A stretch of 64,000 nucleotides of DNA from Burhinus oedicnemus (Eukaryota; Chordata; Aves; Charadriiformes; Burhinidae), in the NCBI GenBank assembly GCA_008921705.1, contig VFFE01007012.1:1094022-1158021 (forward strand), written 5' to 3'. Positions 25,421 to 34,861 of the stretch are shown here, piece by piece. Each line of letters opens with the position of its first letter. Position 1 is the stretch's first letter. The notes beneath the pieces were generated by a model. The model did not search any database. It was not told the DNA's origin and saw only the letters and a list, made by a program, of their open reading frames with translations. The position numbers and the translations under genes were made by a program.

Positions 25421-26040
25421 CTGCAAAGGGAATACATCCATCAGGTTGGTTCTCTTTCCCGATAGGAAGGAGTAAAGAAACCAGAAATACTTTCATAACC
25501 TGGCTAAGCAGCTCAAGTGTTAAACCCAACCCAAATATTCTGATTACCATGACAGCCTTCACATGGTTCAAAGGCTTTTCACATTCAATTCAGGCACCGG
25601 ACCCACTTCTCCTTTTAACTGCAGGTTCTACACCATTTTAATCCAGAAAACTCAACAGTTAGTTTGTAGGACTAGACATAAAAGCCTGTTGATCCAGCTT
25701 TATACATCGGCAAGAATGGCATTTAAAATTCTACGGATATCAAAAGTGAAACTTTCAAATAAAGATGCAATGCATTCAGTCCTTTGATTGTCACTGAAAC
25801 ATCATGCTGAATTCACTGGAGATGAAAACAGCACAACTGAATTTCTCTTTCCTGATTTTAACACCCCAAGTCATAACTCGTCAATAATCATGGAAGCGGG
25901 TACCATTCGCTATTGTACCTGAATTGTTGCTGAGAACAGGTTCTAACAGCAGAAACTGTGCTTGGTGGCTTTGAAAGGCCACGCTCCTCAGCTCAATTCT
26001 GTCTGCTGGATACTTAGCACAACACCTCCTGCTTTCCCAC

Positions 26041-26220
26041 GCTAACCATCACCGCACGTGGCAGCCACCTGCACCAAAACCCCTTTGGGCGGCGGCAGTA
26101 TGAACCCGGCACCGCCGTGGCCGGGCAGTGCGGGAGCTCCCTGGCAGAGCTGGAGGGCAGCCTTCTGCCCAGGAGGGACGAGGCACGCCGGCAAACCTGC
26201 TGCAGGGGGGGGAAAGAGAG
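26041..26220. other. CpG-dense, GC-rich patch
   Basis: About 180 bases with many CpGs (GGGCGGCGGC, CACCGCCG and similar) in an otherwise AT-rich area. On the minus strand it begins after a strong acceptor-like pyrimidine tract (CTTTCCCCCCCCTGCAG, ending at 26201), and all three frames stay open for about 40 codons. A donor is not convincing (GCAG followed by GTGGCT). It could be an exon, a small CpG island or GC-biased sequence. Confidence 0.35.
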
Positions 26221-26735
26221 AATTAAATCCACTCTGGCAGAGGCAGAGTTGAAGGTACAGGTACCTGACCACTGTGGCAGAAACAGCTACTGGAAATACT
26301 CGTCCACTAACCAATTTCTTGGGGAGCGCAGCAGGAGAAGAGGAATAAGAAGCAGGAGTTAGCATAGCAGACTGCTCTGAAGGCAGATGTTTATTCAAGA
26401 CTGCTTCTGCGTACATAAGCCAGGCACAATAGAAAAGGCTTTTATTTGGTTAACACACTAAAAAGTGGATGCTTTTATTATTCAAGATTTTATGATGTTA
26501 ATCCTACAAGAATGGCTGCAGTGGAGCTATTTATCATCTGGCACTCTATACTTTGTTTCCATAGAAGGAAATGAAAAAGGCCAGGAAGGTTCAGCCAATT
26601 TGTCTTTTAATGCTCTTTATTGGCTCATTAATGATTAATTCTTTTTAACACTCTGCCCTCGATCCTAAATTCACAATAGCTCAATGCAGATGAAAGATTT
26701 CAAATCCCCATCTCTCCCGATTCCTGAGCCTATGT

Positions 26736-26762
26736 AAAAAAAAAAAAAAAAAAAAAAAAAAA
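26736..26762. repeat. Poly(A) run, 27 bases
   Basis: Uninterrupted A run with no AATAAA just upstream, so there is no sign of a processed retrocopy tail. Confidence 0.9.
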
Positions 26763-27422
26763 TATCTGCCACTGCTTAGCCCACGCTGTTGAAGGAAATC
26801 ATCCAGGACAGAAAAACATCTCTGGAAGATTAAGTGCTGCAAAAGATGAAACAACCAAAGATCACAAGCCAACCCAGTCCCAAAGAGCCACAAACAGTAA
26901 AGGACCCACTCAATAATGATAATAGCTGCCACCGCTTAGCCACTAAGACTACAACTTATTTATGCCTAGCACTGCACTACTGCAGCACTGCAGCACTCAA
27001 CTGGTGTAGTGATTGAATTCGCCTTTTCGAAGGGATGTGGATTTATTTCTTCAGTGTGTTATTAAAAGCAGAAAATATTACTGTTCCACAATCAGAAATC
27101 AAGGAAAAGTCTTAGAAATGCCATGTAACAAGAACGTTATTCATTTGAACGTTTCCTTTGGATTAAAGAAAGCTACAGCCCTGATCACAGAGGTCTTTAC
27201 AAGTCTCACAGCAATTTAACAACAATGCACTTGTCAATACGCTGTCCCATATGCTATAACATGCATAAGATATTCTGCCTACATCAAGTTTCTTCCAGGG
27301 TTTCAGTTAATCTCTTCACAGTCTTTCCTGAAGCCATAAAAGAATCAGGTGGATAGCACAGAAGTCTCTGATCCTTTTCCTAGCACAACTATCAACACAC
27401 TATTTGTGGGCAATTCACTTAC

Positions 27423-27599
27423 CCATTTTGCATCTCGCTTCCGTTTACAGGTAAGGAAGCAAATAAATAGCCACTTTCACAGCACGCTTTGAGATCTCTG
27501 GAGGAATGATGCCGTTTCTGTTCAGTGTTTTACCAGTCTGCATACATGCTGTTACTAGCTGTTGCAGTTCAAAGACAAGGTAACTGCGTTTCAGTGATC
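27423..27599 (-). other. Candidate minus-strand exon, 177 bp, open for 50 codons then stop
   Basis: On the minus strand a strong acceptor (TGTCCTGCTTTTCATCCAG, with a branch-like TACTTAT upstream) ends at 27600. Reading starts at phase 1 and runs 50 sense codons to a TAA at 27447-27445. The peptide looks protein-like, with segments such as 'LQQLVTACMQTGKTLNR' and 'IPPEISKRAVKVAIYLL'. It is absent from lists of ATG-initiated frames because it has no upstream ATG. A strong donor (AAATGG followed by GTAAGT) lies at 27423/27422. If that donor is used the exon is exactly 177 bp with phase-1 ends, but the TAA is inside. It could be a terminal coding exon, a decayed exon, or chance. I do not recognise the family. 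Confidence 0.33.
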
Positions 27600-28106
27600 C
27601 TGGATGAAAAGCAGGACATAAGTATCAATCTTACTATTAAATTCATTAAGTAGGCCTGCGGAAATCAAGTCATAAAATTAACTGGATGAACTAATAGTCA
27701 TGTATCATCAAACAGTCATCACGTCACATGTAACACAGTGCTTACCATGGAGAGAGACACGGAGCACCCATAACAAGCCTGTTTGAGCAATACCACCTGC
27801 AGACACATGTTCCTTGTTCGGCACATTTTTGTTCATACAGCTCCAGAGCAAGAGCACACCATGGATTCAGCGGACACAGGAGTAGCAGTAATCAGAAGGC
27901 AGAGGAGAATCAACATAAAGACTGATTTCTAACAGATGAATACATTAGCCTGTAACTCATTTATTCAAATTGGCTGATATGACCGTACTTTAAAACTACT
28001 TTATACAGGGGATATTAATGAAGATAATCTGCAACTGGAATCACAGATGTGTAAATTTTTTAAGTCTCCTGGACAATGGGACACGAAGCCTCTGCCTGCT
28101 GGTCAC

Positions 28107-28245
28107 CTGCTCCACTGCAGCGCTGTCAGCCTTGGTCCGTAATGTGTCCATCAGTAGGAAGTAAAATGAGAAATACGATCTCTCGAGAACACTGCTGCTA
28201 ACAAGGACGTCTATCAGGAGCTGCAGAGGGTGGTCAGGGACCCGA
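28107..28245 (-). other. Candidate minus-strand exon, 139 bp
   Basis: On the minus strand a strong acceptor (CCGTTTCTTTTTTCAG) ends at 28246 and a donor GAGCAG followed by GTGACC lies at 28107/28106. The 139 bases are one base plus 46 open codons, including 'RVPDHPLQLLIDVLV' and 'SFYFLLMDTLRTKADS'. The open frame extends further, to 28041-28436. It lies about 500 bases upstream, on the same strand, of the candidate at 27423-27599. That candidate enters in phase 1 whereas this one exits in phase 0, so the two do not join directly in frame. No family is recognised. Confidence 0.25.
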
Positions 28246-28737
28246 CTGAAAAAAGAAACGGGGTTATCCTCCCTCCCATACTCTGCTAACAGGGATACGG
28301 GCAGCAGCAGCCTGCATTGTCCTGCCAATACCGTAGGAGTTTCAAGAGAAACATTAGTCACCGAGGCTGTCAATCCAAGTACTTCTGAGTCCAAAAAATC
28401 ATGTTTAAAAAGAGATTTGGAAGAATGATGCAGCATCTTTATGCAGGTGCAAGTACCTGTGCCACTTTGTAATGATCCTTAATATTTTGCTATTAGTTCT
28501 GTATTTTGAAACATAGATCTAAGCTTGCCAGTAAGATTTCATTAAACAATACTGCAGTCTTAATCAAAGGTCATTACCATCATTACCTATAATTACCCAA
28601 TCTGAAACTTCAAGTTTTACAGATAAGGCATTCACGGGAAAAAATTATTCATGCCTACAACAGGTTCTTTTTACAGAGATGGCTGGATTTCAGCAGCTTT
28701 AGATTTGGTGAAGTTAATGTATATAAATGCCTTTTTT

Positions 28738-28782
28738 TTGTTGTTTTAAGGTACAGTTTTCCTTTTTATGGTTGCACAAGAA
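28738..28782 (+). repeat. Dispersed repeat copy A (pairs with 30069-30115)
   Basis: About 45 bases sharing GTACAGTTTTCCTTT and ATGGTTGCACAAGAA with a second copy 1.3 kb downstream in the same orientation. Similarity fades on both sides, so it is a short fragment of an unidentified repeat or an old local duplication. Confidence 0.7.
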
Positions 28783-30068
28783 ATTTATATACACAATGTC
28801 TCTGTACACGTGTGTATACACAATGTATCTATATGGAATACTGTATCAAATCAGTAAGATTACACACCTCTCATTCATTAGCATAAATAACCTTATAACA
28901 TCTCCAATATATGCAGAAGCCTTAGTGAAGACATATTTGCCTCTCAGTACACTTGACAAGGCTGTAGCTCTGCCATTCATCCCAAACAAAAAGAATCCTA
29001 TGCAAACATGTACGTTTCCACACAATGCAATGAATCCAGGTGATGTATTCATCTGAATCATAGAAGCTTTTCTTAAGTCAAAAAACAGCAAAAAAACCTA
29101 AAGAACTTTAGCTCCCTGGATCGACTAATATTTTTGGCCTAAGGACACTGACACCACCACTACAGTTTAGTCAGAAAGCTAAAAGCTTGGGAACCACGGC
29201 TGGAAGGTTACTCTTAACTTCAAAGTTAATGGAGATCTTCGATGGGACTTAACACTTGAGGAGCTGGTTGGTCTCTAGCCAGGTGTCTGAATGTCCTTAA
29301 TTAGACATTACTTAGTCAGTATTGCTAAAAATACATTTGCCACAATGATGGGCTGAGTAGTCTGCACTCAGCCACAGTACATCAGTTTCCCATAGTCATT
29401 AACCATAAGCAAATCTGTGCAAGAAAAAAAGAATGTTGCCCATATCCTTTTGTACCTCTGTCATCACACAGATGATCAACACTGTTGGAAATGCCTCTAG
29501 AGCTTAATAGCCCCCCAACAATTCATCACTAATTCTACTTTTTCATTCCCTTCCTCCTACCATGCTGTTATTCTCATTGCTATCAAACCAGAAAGGAGGG
29601 GAACTCGGACCGAAATTGCCAGGTCTAACCAACCTGCTCCAGGGCACCAGAAGTGTGCCAGCAGGCACTGCGGCCTCTCTGCCCAGGACCTGGCCAGTTC
29701 CACCCCATATGGCAGAGGCAGAGCTGCTCCATGCCATAACTTAGACAGCAAGGGGTCTTCAAACTCTTAGGTAAGGCTTTTCTTTCCATTCTCACCACTA
29801 CGCACATGGACCGTCACGCCTGTAACACAGCATGCTAAAACCAAACACTTTATCAGCATTCATAGATACACCAAAGACTAGGCTTTATTACTTCTCCAAA
29901 AGTAGCACTCATTCATTTCTTTAAATTTATGGATTATAATGAGTTTTTGGGAAGTCTGCTTTGTCTGATAAAGTATGTAATACACTTCAGAAGAAGACAG
30001 AGCTTTACACTGTTCTGTTGGCACCAAACTCCTCAACCAGGTGAGGTGAGGGGTTTTGCTGCTTCTGC
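28783..30068. other. Unique non-coding sequence between repeat copies
   Basis: No gene is recognised. The overlapping open frames at 29543-29807 on both strands lie in one GC-richer patch and exclude each other. Confidence 0.5.
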
Positions 30069-30115
30069 TTGTTTGTTTTAAAGTACAGTTTTCCTTTCTC
30101 ATGGTTGCACAAGAA
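30069..30115 (+). repeat. Dispersed repeat copy B (pairs with 28738-28782)
   Basis: Second copy of the short shared segment, with AAGTACAGTTTTCC and CATGGTTGCACAAGAAG. A few substitutions and a small length change separate it from copy A. Confidence 0.7.
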
Positions 30116-30282
30116 GTGTATTTAAAGGCCTCTGACAAGGACATGGCATGCTTTCCCTGCTCCCTGTACCTTACTTTCCCCAACATCTTCATGGCTAATA
30201 GAGATGCCAAGTATTATATGCTGCTGTATCTACAGGTCAGTTTTGAAGGCACCTTCTAAGTTTTGGTGTGCTGTTGCTTTTG

Positions 30283-30378
30283 AGTTTTTGTTTGGGTTGG
30301 GGTTTTTTTGGGGGTTGGGGGTTTTTTTTGTTTGGTTTGGGGTTTTTTGTTTGGTTTTGGTGTTTTTTTGTTTGTTTT
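30283..30378. repeat. G/T-rich low-complexity tract
   Basis: About 95 bases made only of G and T in runs such as GGGGTTTTTTTGGGGGTTGGGG. It is strongly strand-asymmetric and has spaced G runs, so a plus-strand G-quadruplex is conceivable. Confidence 0.9.
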
Positions 30379-33300
30379 AATAACAGCATTATGACATTAT
30401 TTTCCTGTACAAAAAGGATTTTCAAGAGCATCTATTTCTCTAAGCATTCCAAGAGCATGAAAGTTCAGCTTTTCCCTGCAAGTCGCTTCACTTAGGCCTC
30501 TCTCCTTAACAGTTCACAGATTGCCTTGGAGATCTGGAGAGCATGAGAATCCTGAAGGAGAGATCTCCTGGGAACACCACCCTGTGAGGGTTACTGCTGT
30601 CTGTTGATCGCTGTAGGTGCTGAGAAATCCAGAAGTTCCCCATGGACCTCACAGCTATCGTAATCTGCTCCTCAGCAACCACCTGCCCTATAAAGCAGGT
30701 GAGAAACATCCTGCAGTTTCTGTTCCCGTTCACCTTTCCATCAAACTTCTCCCAACTTCCCTGCACCGTCAGCCCCTGGGAACGGCCAACTTCAGGAGTT
30801 GCCAGCCAGATGGGTTTGGGTGATTACCAGCACAAGGCGCCCCCAGAAGGCAATGCCGGCAGCAGCACCTGGTTGCAGGCAAAGCTTCCAATGGCTCAGA
30901 AGCGGTTGGAGTGCCACAACTGCACTCCTGCCTCCTGCTCTGCTCCCGACTACACACACACAAGTCCCAAAGGCCCCAGCTCCACACAAAAAAGTCTGCC
31001 CTCTGTGTTATTTTAAGCAAGTGCATGGTCTAATCGACTTCAGAGGACCTGCTCGTGTGCTGAGCTGGACATGTGCTTAAACACATCCCTGAACTAATGC
31101 CAGATACTGCCTCCTCCACACCAAGCCCTCTGCTCTCCCCCCATGCCCTCCCACACTCCATCTCCTCTCCAGGCGCTCAGAGCCTGCTCCGAGCCGGCAC
31201 TCCTACGGTACAGGGACAAGCGTGTCTGCACGGATTATCCTCAGAAACATTGGAAGATCCTGGTCCGAGGGTGCCCACAGCCCGAAGCATGCCCGAGACT
31301 GATCTCGTAGCTGCAGCCTCTTCGCGTTTCCACGCTAGAAACAACGATTAGAATCTCTTCCTGCATTTGCCACACGTGGCATTTCCTCCCATAGCATCTT
31401 TTCCTCTGAAAGCAAACACCTGAGTTTTAGTCTGGCACAAAAGCACCTGCTAAAGGCCTTCCATGTACGTCAGCTCAAGAAACACTCTTCCAGTTAACTC
31501 TCACTTGGCTGGAGCCATGTGAGCACATGTAACATGCTGGATCAGACCCTGCTGTCACTCCACGGGAACTCCGGAGTAACAACACTGAAATAATTTGGTC
31601 CAGAATTCATAATTATGTTACTATATTTCTGCCAGTTGCATATAAAGATACCCCCCTGTCAAAAAAAAAAAAAAATTAAAAAAAGTAAGTCAGTAAACTG
31701 TAAGCTATAGAGGCCCTCTGAAGTGCAAAGAGAAACCTATGCCTGCCTGCGTTTGGATTCATTTTCCACTTTCCTTATATATTCTGCAGAGCCAAGAAGG
31801 CACCCAAGATAAATAGCTCGAAATCATCTGATATCTTCATGTGACCTCCTCTCTGCAATTTGCATTGGCTTCGAGTTTCCAGATGAAGACGTCGGACGAA
31901 ATAGTGCTAGGATTAATTTTAGCCTCCTCAAGATGACTCGCTGACACCAGAATAAGGCCATAATACTTGACAGAGCAGAATATTTTTCCTTGCCAACATA
32001 ATCTGTTTCAGGCTTCTCAGGACTGAAATAAAGTGTACAAAAACAGTTCCAAGCAAAGAAGCGTTGTGAGCTTTGGGAGCAGAGAAAGAATTAAAATAGC
32101 ATCGTTCTTCCCAGTTTGCAAATCGGGACAGGCGGCGTGCCCCTGCGGGGCAGCCCGCACACTACCAGTCTGAGCACCGCAGCATCGCCTTTAAACGAGA
32201 CGTTCACTAAAGCTTGTCAAAAGATGGTACACAGGAAGTTTTGGCACGTTGATAGAACAAATTTCTCTAGTTTTTAAACTTCCAAGTACCTGCAGTCATA
32301 GGCTAACCGCAGGAAGCTTTAGTACCATGAGAAACAAAGGCATTTTTACAGTGACAGCCTCGCACCCTTCCATCCGCAGCACTCCAAGCGGCCCTTACAG
32401 AACCAGACAGCAGTCCATTAATTTTAGCATATACTCCACAGGAGAGTTAATACAGCTTCAAGACTGTATTACCTTGATTTTTCAGAGTTGTTTGATGAGA
32501 GCAGCTCTAGAGAAAGCAATCAAGCCTTTCTGAATCTCCACCATACAGAAAGAGAGCCCAGCTCTGCCTTCTCTTACACATTATCAGCCCGCTGAACGGG
32601 TTTGCTGTGAGTTACGGTCATGCAACTTTCAAAAAAAGGAGCTCATGCTTCATTAACTTCCAGTGGCCTTGTCAGCCAAAATACTACCAAGTCTGTTTGT
32701 AAAGAGATTTTTTTCTTTCTTCCCCCTCCCAGACAATTGTCAGAGCAAAACAAAAGTCCACTGTGGTAGCACAGTCATGCTGTTCTGGCAGTTTAACGAG
32801 AAACCAAAGGAGTGAGAAGCGCTGAGCACCAAGGTTGCCAAGACAAGAGATGAGGTGGGCATAAGGATGTTTTTGAGATCATCCAAACTGCACCGTGAAG
32901 GAGGAATTTGAAAACTGAGTTCCGTAACTGCCACAGAGCTGGGAGTGAGGGGTTCAGTGTGTGCCCAAGCCATGGCCTCGGCTCGCGAGGGAGCACGCTG
33001 TGGCAGCAGAAGTGACCCTGTCCACTCTGCAGCGGCACGGCAGCCTGACCGCGAAAACAGCAGAATAGAAACAGCAATTAACTTCCTTCTGTCCAACCTA
33101 CACACCAAAAATGGCAGCGCTGCCTCCATTTCCATGGGCATATTGCCTTGGAAGTTCTGTGTGGGAAGAACTTTATTTTATACGCTTTTGGAGGATTTCT
33201 AAGTACTTGAGGACCCAGTAAGACCTATTGACTTGCAGGTTGTGTGGAAATATCAAGACATATTTACTGTGCGTATCACAAGACATATTTATGAGCAAGT

Positions 33301-34261
33301 AAACTCAAGGGCTTGTACATATTTCAGTCCAGAAAATCCCAGGAGAAAAAAAATATAACAAGACTAAGTAGTGCCTGAAAAAAAGCCCTAGTCAATCATG
33401 TTCTAATACTTAGATTATTAATAAACTACACTGATATATTTTGCATGAACTACACCATAAATGAATTACAGTGGAAGCTAACGCAGATCATGGCTATATT
33501 TGTTACTTGAACTTTCTCTCGCTGTGTATAACTACTTGACTCTACCAGGACACGACTGCTGGCTTGTAAGTGGACTTCAAGGGGCTTCCTTTTTGAACTA
33601 CCATGCTCTAACGAGACCTTCCAACAGAGTCTACACTTTCAGCACTTAGAAGAGAAGGAAGAGAGATGAAACCTGGGGCAAAAAGATACAGGAGCAGAAA
33701 AACACCCCAGCTCACCACAGGCAGAACAAAATGGCATCTTACCAACAGCAATGTGAACAAAGAGGAAAAAGTAGCTGATGAAATCAGCAGATGAATTCAA
33801 GAGACAAATATGTCAATGGTCTGGGAAGCCCTGGGACAATGACACCTGACTTGGAAAGCTGTGGAAGGGATGTGGAAAGGGAAGGGATGTGGAAAGGAAA
33901 GAGATGGACAGAGAAAATGCAAGGCAGCCTCGTGGGCAGAGATGAACAAGACTGCTGGAGAGCATGAAAGCCACCAGGGCGAGGTGATGAAAACACTCTC
34001 ACAACCCAAACCAGCAGAAATCACAGACTTGAGCACATACTAACAGCAAAAGCAGACAAATAGCATTGCCCTAAAAGTGTCACGTTTGGGCTAGCAAGGA
34101 CCCTGAGGAGGGAGGATGCTTTCTTTGGGCCAGCCTTGCTCAAAAGCTTGTGGCAGCTGGTGCTGTCTGGCGCTGCGGCTCCTCAAGCAGCCCCTAAGGT
34201 GCCACAATGGTATCTCACACCCCTGCTGGTGCCAAAGCCATGACATTCGACGTCATCTCAA
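30379..34261. other. Unique sequence with CpG-denser stretch, no gene recognised
   Basis: No gene can be supported. CpGs are denser at 31180-31350 and 32100-32220. The minus-strand frame 32740-33141 (133 codons) has no recognisable domain and overlaps other frames. A short poly(A) lies at 31661-31675 and a 17-bp minisatellite at 33863-33896. Confidence 0.5.
33863..33896. repeat. 17-bp perfect tandem repeat (2 copies)
   Basis: GGAAGGGATGTGGAAAG occurs at 33863-33879 and again, unchanged, at 33880-33896. Perfect identity suggests recent duplication. Unit count may vary between individuals. Confidence 0.9.
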
Positions 34262-34861
34262 GATCATGCATCAAAAGAAGAGTGGCCAGCAGGTCAAGGG
34301 AGGTGATTCTCCCCCTCTACTCCACTCTGGTGAGACCCCACCTGGAGTACTGCATGCAGCTTTGGAGTCCTCAGCATAAGAAGGACATGGACCTGTTGGA
34401 ACAGGTCCAGAGGAGGCCACAAAGATGATCAGAGGGCTGAAATGCCTCTGCTATAAGAACAGGCTGTGAGAGTTGGGGTTGTTCAGCCTGGAGAAGAGAA
34501 GGCTCCAGGGAAACCTTACAGCAGCCCTCCAGTACCTGAAATGGGCCTACAAGGAAGCTGGAGAGGGACTTTTTACAAGGGCATGTAGTGATAGGATGAG
34601 GGGTAATGGCTTCAAACTGGAAGAGGGGAGATTTAGATGAGATCTCAGGAAGAAATTCTTGACTGTGAGGGTGGTGAGGCACTGGCCCAGGTTGCCCAGG
34701 GAAGCTGTGGCTGCCCCATCCCTGGAGGTGTTCAAGGCCAGGTTGGACGGGGCTTTGAGCAACCTGGTCTAGTGGGAGGTGTCCCTGCCCGTGGCAGGGG
34801 GGCTGGAATTAGATGATCTTTAAGGTTGCTTCCAACCCAAACCATTCTATGATTCTATGAT
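34262..34861 (+). mobile_element. CR1 retrotransposon fragment, 5'-truncated, with intact 3' terminus
   Basis: A plus-strand CR1 ORF2 tail with its 3' untranslated region, ending in the diagnostic ATTCTATGATTCTATGAT at 34861. Recognisable steps are GTGGCCAGCAGGTCAAGG, the '[16 protein letters not shown]' coding block, AGCCTGGAGAAGAGAAGGCT, and GGAATTAGATGATCTTTAAG. Frameshifts break the reading frame after about 34428, so it is more decayed than the 16.1 kb copy and belongs to a different sequence type. The 5' boundary is uncertain by some tens of bases. The minus-strand frames at 34371-34762 are antisense shadows of it. Confidence 0.93.

Noticed and set aside
33740..33790. Minus-strand membrane-segment-like reading ending at a GTAAGA donor
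   Set aside because: No acceptor, and a stop lies just upstream; best explained by chance.
34371..34762. Minus-strand frames over the 34.3 kb CR1
   Set aside because: Antisense shadows of the CR1 ORF2 tail.
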